A stretch of DNA of 64,000 nt from Harmonia axyridis (lineage: Eukaryota > Arthropoda > Insecta > Coleoptera > Coccinellidae). Below the pieces are notes generated by a model. That model saw only the letters and a list, made by a program, of their open reading frames with translations. It was not told the origin of the DNA and ran no database searches. This document shows, piece by piece, positions 23,101 to 38,100 of the stretch. The stretch covers positions 25,169,506 through 25,233,505 of the forward strand of contig NC_059505.1 in NCBI RefSeq assembly GCF_914767665.1, in the 5' to 3' direction. Both the position numbers and the translations under genes were made by a program. Position 1 is the first letter of the stretch, and every line of letters starts with the position of its first letter.

Positions 23101-26100
23101 ATTTTTTCGCTCTCCAATGGTTTACACCTCTCTACTGCTTAGGAGCCAATGAAATCTCGACCTGTTAACTACCTCAGATATTCTTTTTGTTTGAGGCCCG
23201 GAATTTAAATTCCTTTCACCTCTACTTTAATTTCGTTGTTGTCGTCGTTGTTGTCTGAACGGAAGACTTTCCTCCTTACTTCATGTCACTTTTTTCTTCT
23301 ATTTAGTTCTTTGAAAGAGCTATTTCCTCTTATCTCTCATTTATATTTTGATTTGTAGTCTCTTTCAGCGTCTCTATTGTCTTCTTTCTTTGTTTGTTGA
23401 ATATTTCCTCAATAGTTACAATTTTCATTTCTTCTCTAATTTGTCGGTTGGTTATTGTAACCATGGGGCGCCAACTGCTGTTCTGCTTACTGAATTTAGC
23501 GTACTTTGCAATAGATCCTCATTATTTTCTTTCATATTATACCAGGCTACTCCTGCATACGTAATGCTTGGTATGAGCACTATTTTTATTATCTTCACCT
23601 GGTTGCCTGAGGAAAGTTTACCTTTAGGGTACAGTCTCTCTGATTGGTTGAAATTTCTAAACAGCATCTTTGTTCAATTGATCGTGAGCACTCCTACTAA
23701 CAGTCATCATTACCAAACAGATGGTTCCTTTTTGAATAGCTGTGCCAGTGGTAAAATTGCTTCAGCATTTTCGGGTAGTGCCATTTAGAGGAATTAAAGT
23801 TTCGGGTCAAAGAGTATAACAAGCTTCGAAATTTAGTTTTTTTTTATGTTATTAAGTATATTTTAATCTAAGAACAATTTATCTTTATTTCTTTCTATCA
23901 ATATTTCAAAACAACCACTTGTTAATAGATTAATTCGATTTGAACTAGTAAGTACATTCGAAACTGGATTTCAATTCCACCTAATTCTTTACATATTTGA
24001 TAAATCGAAAAAATGAAATAATATACATACTTCTGAAACAATGCACACAAAGTAATCATCTTTTTAATCGAACAAGTTGAACGCCCCTAAACGATAAGGA
24101 TATTCAATTCCATGCTAGATAAGTGCATAATACACTTGTGGTTCGTAATTTCCATCTATAAATAAATATTGATACTACGGAACGTATCGTGATTTCGAAT
24201 AATTGTGATCAAGAAGTGTAGGTACTTCTGATTTGATAATGATATTAGAAATTGATAGTTCAATATTTGCTTAAAAGCGATAAGATAAAAATTCCATTTT
24301 ATTTCGGATTATTGTATTATGATGCATTTCAAAGATGTATGTAGATATTTGTTGAAGATTAGAATCTTATTTATATTACGATTATTATGAGAAATACTTA
24401 TTACTATTTGAATAATTATGAGTCAAAAGTTTCGACTAAGAAACTTTTTTCATCTCATAAGAATTTCACAGAATATCTCTTATTTTGCTGGTCATGCAGT
24501 TATACTTATACGTAACGTGACCATTTACTTTTTTTCCCAAGAGCGGGACATTTGCTGAATTAAATAATAAAAACCGTTTTTAGTGTTTTACAATTTTTGT
24601 ATAATAGAAGATAGAATAACACAAAATAATAAAAGCACTGAACATAAAATATAGTTGAGTAGGCACGGTTTACTAAGCTCTAATAGATGCGTGACTTCTA
24701 AGTCGTATTTTGGTATTTGTGACGGCCTCAGAGTAATAAACATAGATAGAGGGAGGATATTTCATTTTCAGTAAGCAAATTTTGTCTTCAACATGAACTA
24801 TTAAATTTGACATGAAGCGCGCGGAAATGAAAACATATCAGTGATACGATATTCCACTCAATTCGCGAGTTACTCCACAAAGAACGCACTTCTTATGTCC
24901 CATAGTGAATCAATTGCCAAACCTTGGATTTCAGCACGTAGATACAGAAAATAATAAATATTCTACTTATTATAAATTCGACAATTAGGATAAATATCGA
25001 ATTCCAAATATTCAAATTTATTTGCATATTTAATTGGGAATCACTCAAATAAATATATTTCATTCAATATAATATACAATCATAATGATATAGTAAAATT
25101 GTGGATTCGAAAATATATCACTATCCGACAATTTAATGTAACCATGTTGAGGACATGTACAAATTTCGTATACTCCCAGTAACTATATTTATTACTCTAT
25201 GGTTGCGGCTGAAAACATTTGTTTCGAGGAAAGTTGTAACTGAGTTGCTCCGTTACTAGGGATATGAATTTCTCTGTCAACAAATGTAAAACAAATTTTA
25301 CATTCTGGTTTTTGGGGAGTGTTCAGTAATTTTGCGTTTTGTGTACGAAGTAATATACGAAATGTACAGGGTGGGTAAATAAGCAAAGTAAGCGGCTTTA
25401 TCTCAGGATCCACTCATCGTAGAGACTTGCAGTTAAAATTTTTATCACTAAAGTGTACAAGAAAACACACTGGAAATTGTTTTGAAGTTCATACCTCTAC
25501 CGCTAGGGGGCGTTATAGCTATCGTCGGGTAGAAAAATGAATTTCACTAGAAAATGTTTCATATAAAGTTGAAGAAAAAATATCATCACTGTAATCCTTG
25601 GAAAATTTTTTATGTTTTTGAATTATCAATTTCGATTTTACGACATCTTATAAGGGTGGGGGAAAGGAAGAAATCTGACTGATTGAAATGTCTGTAACTT
25701 CAGTTTGGCTCAACATTTTTAAGCAAATTATATCTCGTTTGAGGGACAACATCTTGTTGATTGAGAAAAAAATATACTCATGATAAATTTGTTTTTGCTG
25801 CTTTCAATAGGGGGCGCTAAGTCAGACGTTCATTGTTTTGTTCATTTTAATCCGAAATGTAATGATAGGATTTTCTTAACAAAAACAGAAGATATTCTTC
25901 AACTGATGCACTGAAAAACCGAATGGTGTCTTTAGGTTTTGACAGGAAGAGAAATCATCAAGTTTGCATGAAAAAACCTGAAGGTCGCAAAGCGATAGCT
26001 TCAGGCATTCTCGAGTTATGAAGTTCATTATTGCCCCAAAAATCAAAAAAGATTGGTGGTGAAGCCTTGGTGGTGTAACTTTATCTACCCAAAAGAGTTG

Positions 26101-29100
26101 CTATAACAACATTTTAACATTAGATATAGAATTTTTTTTTTCAAATTTCATAGTTACAGAGAATATTAAAAATTGGTTGATAATAAAGTTATTATAAACT
26201 ATAGCTCAGTAATCTTTCAACAAAATTGTATGGAATAATTCAAAATATTCTAAATTAAAATCTGTTTTAGCCCATACAAATACGTGAAAGGGAACCTGAG
26301 AGATTCCACAGCATCAAGAAAGTTGGAGTATTCGCAAAACCACCCATTGATTTGGAAAACCTGGTCAACACAGCGAAGATTTTGGAACATGGCCGTAGAG
26401 TTGCATGTGATATCGGCGATGCCGACCCAGAAAGGATGGCACCACCAAAGGTCGAAGAATATATCACCCAGTTGTTCAAAGATTCGGAAATTTCCGTTTC
26501 TGTAGTCAAAGATATCGAGGTCATCCGAAAAGAATACCCACTCTTCGAAGCGGTCAACAGGGCGGCTAGTAACATAGAAAGGCACCAGGGAAGAATAATA
26601 TTCCTTGAATATAAGCCAAAGGTATAGTTATCCTGATTTAGCAATCAGTGAAAGGTTATATAAAATTGTTTTTTCCCAAGGGCGGGTATTCTAAAGATAT
26701 TTGTGGTGCCGGTTGTACAACCATCGTTATGGCGGATTTAATTCGGTTGGTTACACTACTCGTTCAATTCTGATAGTTTTTTCTTAGATTTCGTTGTCCT
26801 AACACAAAAGGAATAGCAAAAAATCGATAATTTTAAAGCTTTAATGTCGACAACCTCATATATATATGTTGACTCTCGGTTGAACTCAACCGACAGTCAA
26901 CCATCATTTATAATACCGGCCATTATCCCATTTATGCACTTGACCGCAGTATTCGAACCCTGAAAATTAGACCGAGCAAGTAGCCAACCGAATTAAATCA
27001 GCCACCACCAAAAGTATCTATAGAATACTCGCCCAGTCCAACTAGGGTTTCCGTGTTTATGGCCGTTAAGAATATTTTTCTGTTAATATCATTTGAAAGT
27101 AACAGAAGTTTTGATATAAAATTTCGTAATAGTGTCGATATAAAATTTCAAGGTCCCTGTGAAAAATCGATCTCATCACATTATGAAAACCTTAGAAAAT
27201 CCAAGAAGAATATTTAAAAAGAAATATCTAATATTTCTGTGATGACAGATCTGATCAGATTGAGATATTTGGGTGATGACAGATCTAAACTAGTTGAACT
27301 TTTTCGTTTTTTTTAGAATAGCAATCCTTAGACTAGTTCAGAATATAATGCATCACAACCGTAGTAAATTCAAGCATAATTTTGAAAAAAATATTGAAAA
27401 AACACAGACGTGAAGTCAGGAGCTTTTGAACACTCGTTAATTCATGTACCCTTAAACCACCTATAAGTATACCTATACAGAGTGTAACATGGGTTGGTTT
27501 GGTAATGCATACTTCTTAGGGGTTGTCCATTAATCACGTGATCTTTTTTCAGCATTTTTTAAACCCCCCTCCCCTATTGGTGATACATAGTGAGGTTTAA
27601 GACCACCCCCCCTCCCCCTTCTCAACATCACGTGTATTTTTAGTACCTACAACGAATCTTAAAATTTTCTGAATATTAACTCAATTTAAATACAGGTATA
27701 AACTATAATCTTTCTTCTGAAATTAAGGACCATAATAAAAATGTCTACACCAGGTTGCAAGTTTTTTTGATTGCCATAACAATAATAATAAACGAAAAGT
27801 GTAATCATAGGAAAAACATGTATTGTACTAGTACATGAATATATTTAATGTAGTCAAGGTCACTACACGCCGCGCCGTGCCGCTTAATATTTGTTTAAAA
27901 ATCGCGCGTTTGACGAAAAAATAAATACACGTGATATCTTACTACACCCCCCCTTCCCCTTGTGATATTTTCGTGATTTTTATCAAACCCCTCACCCCCC
28001 TTTCAAGCCTCACGTGATTAATGGACAACCCCTTATTAATATTTTACGAAGTGTGTTACAACACTCACTAGGGTTTTAGAATGACGAGATGTAGAATAGA
28101 AAGCTAAGAAATTCAAAATCCCAGGTGATAACATCAAATATTATTACGAAAGAAATGAAAACAGGACCGTATCTTAAAAAAGTTACATAAACAATTAATT
28201 CTTTCAGTCACTACACCTTTAAAAAAAGTGTGTCATTCGAAGTAATAATTGAATTCATTAGACCGAATTATGTATTTTTTCATGGAAATAACGACATTCC
28301 TCTAAAACGTGTGAAAAATATAGATTTCGAAGAGTGAAACAAAACAATTTAGTAATCTGAGTACTACTCTGAAAATATCGAAATTAGATAAAACGTTTCG
28401 AAGGGTTGTATGAGCTGAACAAATCCACAAAATTCAAACAGAATCGAACTGCTGATTTCCTAATTATTGATATCCGAAATTGAGGTCAAATTTCATGAAT
28501 CACCCATGAATCAATTCTAGGTTGACCTGCATTCATCACTAGGCCAACCACTCGTGTTACACCCTGTAACCTCTTATGTGAGTGCATTAGTGCAACATTT
28601 GAAACATTCGTTATAACCATTTTAGTATAAGTTTTATTGAAGTTCATATAATTACTATGCATTGTATTAATATTAATTTTCACATTCCTAACTTCGACTT
28701 CAGAAAAAACATGTATGCCTACGTCCTAGATTGAAGTATCTTTCCAGACTCCAATGTTTAATGGTCTTGGCCAACGATTCACATTGTCATTTGGGAATAT
28801 ACGTATATTGTCTCTGCCAGTAGATATACAAGGTATTATTGTTCCAGGGTGAGGTGAAGAAAACTCTTTTCTTGGTCGGCAAAGGTGTCACATACGACAC
28901 TGGTGGTGCTGATGTAAAGGCTGGAGGTGTAATGGCGGGAATGTCGAGAGACAAGTGCGGCGCAGCAGCAATCGCTGGCTTCTTCCAGGTGTTACAACTG
29001 CTCAAACCAGACCACATACGGGTAGTGGGTGGACTCAGTATGGCTAGAAATAGTATTGGGTCCAACGGCTACGTTGCTGACGAGCTGATCGCAGCCAGGT

Positions 29101-32100
29101 CTGGTAAACTTATCAGGGTTGGAAACACGGACGCCGAAGGTCGGATGGTCATGGCTGATGTACTTTGCAAGGTAACTATAATTGAGGTTGTGAAAATTTT
29201 AGAAAAGCACCGAACTGAAGTCAGATGTTTGCCTAGAGCTGCTCTTGTATAAGATTGAGTGAGGACTATACAGGGTGAGTCTTTGACTTGTACATATATT
29301 TTAACCGAAGGTTCCTGAGGTCAAAAGAAATACTTTTTTCATTTACCATTTTTTCCGATTCGGCCCTGTTAAAAAGATATAGCCATTTTAAATTTTCAAA
29401 ATGAGCTAATTCACCCCTGAAAACCGGAACACTGAAGTTTTCTCAAGCATAAGATATACCTTCTGAACCTTGGAAATAAGCTACTAAATTAGAAAAACCA
29501 TCATAAACTTACGTTTTACATTCCATTTGTTGAACAAAGTAGTGTTTATAATAAAATAAATGAGTTATTCCAATTTCGTTGACGCTAAAGATTAAATATT
29601 CTTCTCTTGATTTCTATTTCATTTTCGATAATTATAATGAATTAAGCTCGCTACCACCCATATTAGCTCTGATACTCATAATTCATATCCATTCATTCAT
29701 TATATTTCATTTATATGATATCGTTTTGTTTACAAGAATTGGCATTTAACCTTAAAATCTCAAATAAATAATATTAATCTGTGAAAGTTCTAACACAGAC
29801 TATAGTAATCTGTGGTTTTAAGTTTGACTTTCAAATTTCGAGTGATGCCAAATATAAACACAGCAGTTCGGTTCGAATAATCTATGTTCACACCTAAAAT
29901 TTTCATTTACAGTTTACACTGTTATTGTTATAAGATATTTGTTATGAAATGAAGCATTTGATTTGTTCCAACTATCTCATAAAAATATTGAAATGCATCA
30001 ATATTTTTGAAGCCATCAGTATGAAAATATGTAAAATATTCTGGCTCTGTAATCAATGGAAAATGTTAGACTCCACTTGTAATCAAATTTGTTCTTAATG
30101 TGTACCTACATTATAGCCAACTTTACTACTTAATTCATCTTGATTTTGGCATTGAAAATAAATGAGAAGTATTCAATTTAAATATCCACAATAGAATATC
30201 CAGTTTCTTTCAACTCACCTAATTTGTTTTCACATTAAAACAATTATAGCCCTTTTGGAAGTATGTCAATCATATGCTCTTAGGATGAATTTATGGAATA
30301 GCAAAAGAATAAAAGTATTCAATCTCAATCACATGAAAATTTGTCTAGTATGTACCTAGTCCTAGTGGTATGTTTCGATGTGAGTTTGAATGAGCCGAAG
30401 AAGAATACAGTATTGTTCGATAGCAGCAGTCTTTAGTGGGATATTGATTGTTCTCATTATAATGGGACTATTTTGTGAAAACTTTTTTAAACATGGGCTT
30501 TATGAATAATCTGGACTTTTCAAAAAGAATGTTGATTTTAGTGAAGTATCTTCTTATTATCAGAGCTGTGCCAAAGCTCAGTAATTTGTAATCAAATCGA
30601 GGAGGTGAGGTGAGCTTATTCAAATAACTTCATTTTCAAACTAAGTTGGCTAGTACTTCAATTCTAAAATCTGAGACATGACATCATAGTAAATATTCAT
30701 TTCTGTGGTTTTTTTTTTCCACAACAGAACAGAGTTGCATTCAGCCAAAGTACCCAATGTTTTGAATTTCACAGATAATTTTTTTTTTTTTAAGATCAAG
30801 TTATTCGAAAACGGCGCTTTGTACGAGAAAACATGAAGAATACTTTTATTTTTCAAATTAGCCAAATATTCTTCAATGAACGTTCAAATTACTCTTAAGA
30901 GTTGGTTTCTTCGAATTTCTGGTATTTTTATGGAATGTAATGTTCAAAATAAAGAAACAGAAGAATGTGTATGGAATCTTGTGTTCGGATAAGATGTATC
31001 ACATAAAAAAAAATGCTTCATTTCAAAAATCATTTCCTTCGATGGAACCATTTACGAGATATAGCCGAAAATCACATTTTTTTAACGATTTTCAACAGCC
31101 TGTATCTTTTTAACCGGGCCGAATCAGAAAAAATGGTAAAGGAAAAAAGTGTTTCTTTTGACCTCAGGAATCTTGGGTTAAAATATATGTACAAGTCAAA
31201 GACTCACCCTGTATACAGTGTAGAAAAGCCAAATGAAATTAATTCAATATCTGTATATGTATATATAACCCCGAAATATGTCAAATTCAAATTCCAAACC
31301 TTCATTCTTCTTCGTAAAAATGCGAAACCTATCTTCAGCTCCTTTCGAAAGACAGGTACATCCCCCAATTGTGTTTAAAAATTCTATTCATTCTCTATTC
31401 ATTGCTATTGTCATTGCTTTCAAGATGATTACAAATTTTAAACAAGAAAAAATAAAATCATGCAATCATCGAAATTCATTATAATATTCCCAAATCTCAT
31501 TATAATAATACTAATCTTATAGGCCTTCAAGATGTGAAGAAAATGAAAAATAATAATATTTTATTCTCCAGATGGTACCATGGAAACTACGTAAAACACT
31601 TATGTGGTATAGTATATCCAAAGTCACTTGGAGGAAGCTGAATATTTCAATTATACAAGGGTTGTCCAAGTTTCCAGAAATTCATTTGGGGCCAGTGTAT
31701 TTATTTCCTAACAATACTTTCAAATGAATCCCGGTATTTAGCGGATCGAGGTATCCACATCAAAGGGACATCTATGGTCAAGCGTTTTTATGGACTAGTT
31801 CAAGTGACTTTGGATATACTATGATTTTAGTCTCTTTAGAACGTTTTCGCAAATTGTTTTCTGCTGATAAGTTGTAGTTTAAAAATTGTCTAATTTGTGT
31901 TTGGATTTCATTAACTTCAATTTAGAATAATGGTTCGGTTAATGGTCAAGCACAAAATAATAATTTTACAAATGATTGATTACGGAAATAACACCCGAAC
32001 ACAAGTAGTAGCTTATTTCATGAGAAATTTCCGGATTTGCCGGCTATGTCCCAACTCCCAAGGGATAATGAGTAATATAGAGAAGCAGTTTCGCGAGTTT

Positions 32101-35100
32101 GAGCATCTAAGGTATAAAAAGAAGCTGCTAATACACTGTTTGAGGATGTGAAATTGAATAGGATGCTTGAGTTTGAAGAGAATCCACATAAATCGAGTAA
32201 TTATAATATAATACTAATATTTATTCAGCACTTAGCTAGTATAAACATGGAAAATGAACATAACAATAGCATAATTATTTACATTTTTCTTAAGTGGCTA
32301 TTCAATTTTTTACAGAATGTACACAAACTCTGTACTTTTCCTCTGGGAGACCATTGTAAAAACGTTAGAGATACCTCGATTCTAAACATATTAAAACAAA
32401 ATAAAATACATCCCTATAAATCTTGGAAGAGCTAGATAAGAGAACTGATTTTTGTGAACATGTGATGTTCACAATGTGATGTTATCCAATTAGTATTCAT
32501 TTTTTTTCTAGTTTAATGTTTACAATAATCTTAAAAGCAATAACATTTTTGAATAGAGAATTGAAAGACATTTCACACGATATATCACAAGCGCTTACTT
32601 CCCATTTGAAAAATTGGGGGTTGTACCTGTCTTTCGAAGGGGGTTGATGGTAGGGTTCGCATTTTACGAAGAAGAATGATTATTTCAAAATCAAATTTGA
32701 CATGTTTCGGAATTTTCAAAAATATATACAGTAACCAAAATAGTGAATTTTTTCCGTTTGGCTTCTCCACACTGTACAATTAGTTCAGGACTTATTGACA
32801 TTTACGGTTGGCTGTGTAAAATCTTAATTAAGCTGGTAATGGCTCATTCAGTAATTTTTTGATTTGCAGAATTCAAGTTGGTATTAAAAATCACCAAATA
32901 CATTTCTAGGTTAAATTTAATATTTTATTCCTATTGTAAAACCACGGCCTTTTTCAGTGATATTTGATAGAAAATTGAACAGAATATCGAAGAATATTAC
33001 CCAATAATACTACAGATTCGACAGATATACATATATGAATATAAAATGATAAAATCAGGAGTTATGTAGACTTTTTGTTGACCGCGTCATTGTACTTATG
33101 AGAATAGAAAATTCAGACATAACATCGTAAAAAATTATAAAAGCAGTGATTTCATATACCTTACATATTCGAATGAGGTTTCATTTTTCTATACATGAAC
33201 TACTTTTCAGCCCTATTCTGTAACTCGAATAGAAACGAACGAATCATATCGTAATCTGAGAAATCGGAATGTTTCACTTCTATCGCGACCAAATTTGATG
33301 TTCTGTATCAAATTCTTCTTCTATCCCAAATGTAACTCTTAATTGATATCCATAATAATTTTATTTGAGTTACAGAATACCATTTCCAAATGGTTTCGGT
33401 GCATTTCTATTCGATCCATGCCATCTCTATTCGATTTGAAGTTACAGATACCGGGTTTTTCACCATAATTTGACCCCCCCCTTTAAGTATGTTACTAAAA
33501 GAGGTACAAAAAAATGTTTTCTACAAAAGTTTCACGAAATCGACTAGTGTTTTCAAAAATGATTTCACAAAACGAAAAATATACAGAGTGGGCAACATAT
33601 TGGTTGCAACTTCATTTTTTCAAATGGAACACCCTGTATATTTTTCTATATTTGACTAGCTCTTTTTCCCCTGATTTCGAATATATAACATATGTTTGGT
33701 CTATCTCTCTAAATGCTCTTTTTTGAGTTATCTCGTTGGCAACGATATACGTTTCATACACAGAAAGAGGAAAAATTTGAAATATTTTCAATTTATGTGA
33801 AGAACAATAAAAATAAGAAAGCTACAAGGGGAGAATATATGGAGTTGCATCTAAATCGTCCAATTCCAATTTATAGTGAAAAACGTTTATCATATCGTTG
33901 CCAACGATATAACTCAAAAAAAAGCATTTTGAGTTATCGCAGCCTACCACTTGAAAACTGATTACTGAGCATGCCAGGTGGTTCTTGAAAGTTTGAAACT
34001 CTGTGGTACTCAGAATAAGATAGATAGACCAAACATATGTTATATATTCGAAATCAGGGGAAAAAGAGCTAGTCAAATATAGAAAAATATACAGGGTGTT
34101 CCATTTGAAAAAATGAAGTTGCTATCAATATGTTGCCCACCCTGTATATATTTCATTTTTTGAAATTATTTTAAAAAACACTAGTCGATTTCGTGAAACT
34201 TTTGTAGCAAACATTTTTTTGTACCTCTTAAGTAAAAGGGGGGTCAAATTATGGTGAAAAACCCAGTACATATCTTAATATATCAAGTTTTTTCTTGGTT
34301 CGGTATAGTTAACTGTATAAAATAGAAACTGTTCGCTTGTCCAAGCAATTCAAAGATCTAATATTTCAATATTTCTAGTGTTTCCCACTGTATACAGCGC
34401 CAAGAGATTTGCTTCGTCTTTTCGTCTCCTCCCTTTTCTGCAGTCTCCATCATAAATGCCAGAATTCCAAGGATATACAAATAAATAAAAGGCATTGCTT
34501 AATCTCTAGCTAATATTAAACCTTTGGCGAAGTGTTCTCAACCAATTTCTATTATGCGCCCTCTCTCGGGGGATGATAGTGTTTCATACTGGGACCATAG
34601 ATGTCAGTATGGTTATTCAGTGCATCCTTCTTTATGAATCTCCCATATCCACAGCGGCGAGATGTCAAGTTGATAATGGAGTAATGAAGTCTTGATCTTC
34701 TGAGGAAAATTTCATTTATACAACAATAAATGAGTTCAAAGATTAAATCTGACTCAAAAGCCGAGATTGGCGCAGAATTTCTCTGTCTAGAAACATGGCT
34801 TTGTCATTTGTACATAGTTAATCTTTCATCCTGGTCATCCTAGGATGAGGTTCTCTCAAATTTGAACCATACCAGTTTGGCCTCGATTTGGGCATCCATC
34901 ATCAGGTGGTACTTCAAGCTCTTTGATGGCCTTCCTAAAGCTGTAAGAAAATTTTATTTCATTTTGAGGAACTTTTCATTGATGCAATAATAGAAGGTTT
35001 CAACAACTTCATTCTTTATTTGTTCAAAATATAATCAGCTCTGTGAGACTTGTCCACAAGGGCAAAAGTTAAGCAGTCTCAAGTTCTTTAATTCTAAAGG

Positions 35101-38100
35101 GAGATTTAAGTTTGGATGTTTCTGCTTGACGTTCGAATATAGGTGTCAGGAAAAGAAGTATTATGATGGAGTCATTACGACGCATTCGACATTGACAATG
35201 ATCTTTCGCATTCCTTCCCAAGAATAATCAGGAATAGAGATGACCGTCACTTATATATATCACCTTTGGAGAACGGTTATTTCTAACTGTTCATGTCCAC
35301 TGTACGACCTTACAATTTCAAATAATTTATTATCCGATTGAAAAACGTTAGAAATTGATAATGTTGATTAAAGTTACTGTTTCATACTCCATTCTACATA
35401 ATAATTATGCATAACATTAAAAATCTATTACTTCATATTACTCAATGCGAAATTGAAATATTTGTACGTGTCCCAACGTGATGAAGTGGTAACTTGCCAT
35501 AATACATTATGCATTTATCTGATTTTTTCGAAACTTTTGAAATGTCACACGTGTTTAACACCGATACCGTATTAATTATGTAATGGCAAACGTGAGTTGC
35601 GCCTGCATACACAACACGTGATAATATGAAATGGAATTCGAAAAAAATGTATTACCGTTAAATCATGGCAATATGGATGATAATAGGCGATTGCGGATTA
35701 TAACGACTTTTGTTGCTTGAATTGATTTGAATCGCTGATGATTCCGGATTTGAAGCGAATGAAAGATTTTCCGCGGTTTTCCGTGATGAAATCAATTTCG
35801 ATGAACAATACCCATGTTTTTCAAGTTCAAATTAATTGGGAAACATATACAAACGAAACGAAATATTATAACACTTTTCAAAGAACATGTAGGTACTGAT
35901 GTTTGATCAGGTTAGATAAGTTTATTTGTGACTATTTTAGATTTTTTAAGAAAAGAGTTTCAAGAGGAAATATGATGATTGACAATACAACGACTAAAAA
36001 ACTGGAAAATTATCGAAACAACCAAACATTAGGTGAAGCAGACGAATCAAAAGCTTTACAACTGCACAAGGAATATATTTCTTGCAACCACCAGATAATT
36101 CCAGAATAACTAGAAAGATGGGCGAGAAGCCCCTCCTTGGATGACATTTCAACGAGAAGAATCAGTATCATATTTACATTGCAGCGTCGAATTATTGATT
36201 CCAGGTGAAAAAATCCTGGAAGTGTTTCCCAACGATAAACTACTGCAAATATAGCATAAAATACCGAACAGGTGGATGTCAAATGTTTGCAGGTAACGAA
36301 TTTAAAGAAGGGCGTACATTTCTCAGTGACAAGACGGTTCCTCACAACAGACCAAATAATAATAATATTACTAGTCGATAAACATCAGAAGACAGCAATA
36401 TTCATCGAAGTAGCAATTACAAATTACACCAACATGCTTCAAACGGCGGTCGAACAAATTAAAAAAATAAGGACCTCGAGTTTCAGATAAAACGCCAGTG
36501 GGAAATGATTTCAATAAGAACTATCTCAACAACTGGAATAATACCCAAAACCCTTATTCTCTTGAAGACACCAAGCAAGGTGAGAATATTCCTAGGAAGT
36601 GACAGACAGGGGGACGACAAGGACCAGGGGGGCTACGAGGAGCGGACACGATCGAGCTCTGCCCTTCTGATATTTCAAATATCTGAAATTGAGTTAATGT
36701 TCCCTTTAAGGGGAGTGAGACGACTGCGAGTAGAGTTTTCTAAGGATTTAAAAATATTGCTTGCCGTAATAAAAAGTTTCCTTCAATTAGTAATACAAAA
36801 AATTATCAACTTCATACAATAAAGCATGTGAAGATGTAATCTCGGTATAAGCAGAGGAAATATAAACGGGGCATCATACAGTTCAACGTATGATACCAGA
36901 GCTCAGATAAAAACCTCAGCAAAAACTGCAGTGACTGGTTTGTGTATTTTTTTACAAAATAAGCTGACATATTTATATTGAAGGGCTTCCACTTCATCCA
37001 AACAAAATCTTCTCCATCCTTTCTCTTCACCAAGGGTTGGCGACTTTATAATTAAATCTGAAAAAAAACAGAAAGGAGTAATAAATGTTAGTTTCCATTA
37101 TATTGATTTGAAGTTAGCGACGCATTCTTAAAAAGAATCTGAATCTGAATGGACAGCTTGGAAACCAACATGAAATTTATAAATTGGATAATTATTCACC
37201 AAGTGATACAATTGAAATGTAGGTATATTCTGTCATTCATGAAATAGTTCTTTTCAGTAATATGACCTAATAATTCAGAGTAAACTTCATCATCTTGAGA
37301 AACCTTGTGTGTATCTTTTAATTCCAGTCAACATCCCAGCCAAGTTCAATTAAATCGAATTTGGCACTTGGATTTATTCGATTCAGATGGGAAGGGGCTC
37401 CAAGCAAAAAGAGCCTGTTGTATGTGCAAGTGTTCCATTCCTTTCAGAACATTAGAACTGATGAGTTGACAGTTCTTCCATGTCATAGTGTGAAATAACA
37501 TCCAATATTTTTCCATATTTTTATTTAGCCTACTGGATAAAGAGATAATATCGATGCATTTTTCGAAAGTTGTCATTTCGCATGAATGAATGAATGTTTA
37601 CCTATCAGTACTCACCCACCTTATCAGGAAGTCAACGTAGACTAACCCTGATCGTTGAAAAAAACCGTTTTTATAGTTTCACGTTTAATTATCACGTGCG
37701 AGAGGTCACAGCATCGAAATTGCTGCCCTCAGGTATTAACTGTACTCGGTTTCTAATTGAATAAAAATGTGGTTAATTGTGAGGTATGACAAACAATGCG
37801 CAGTAATAGTTGAAAATGCAAATTTCGATTTTTCACTTTTTTATGAAATTTACTTATCCGTCTATTTACGTTGACGCAGAAGAATGTACCTAGCAATATG
37901 GAAATTTCTCGAATCGAAGGAGTTCTCCATTTGTTTTTTCTACTTTTTCATGCAAATCTTCAAGGTTTTCATATGGAAAAAGGACAAATAACCTGCACCT
38001 AGTTGGAGAGGGTACCCAAATATCGGATAATTTTTTAATTTGGAACTCGTGAATATTTTCTTCGAGATCTTCTATATGATAGCTGTTTCACAATTGGTCA

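Noticed and set aside
23348..23788. 146-codon plus-strand frame
   Set aside because: It is the opposite strand of a retrotransposon fragment and has no protein-like features of its own.
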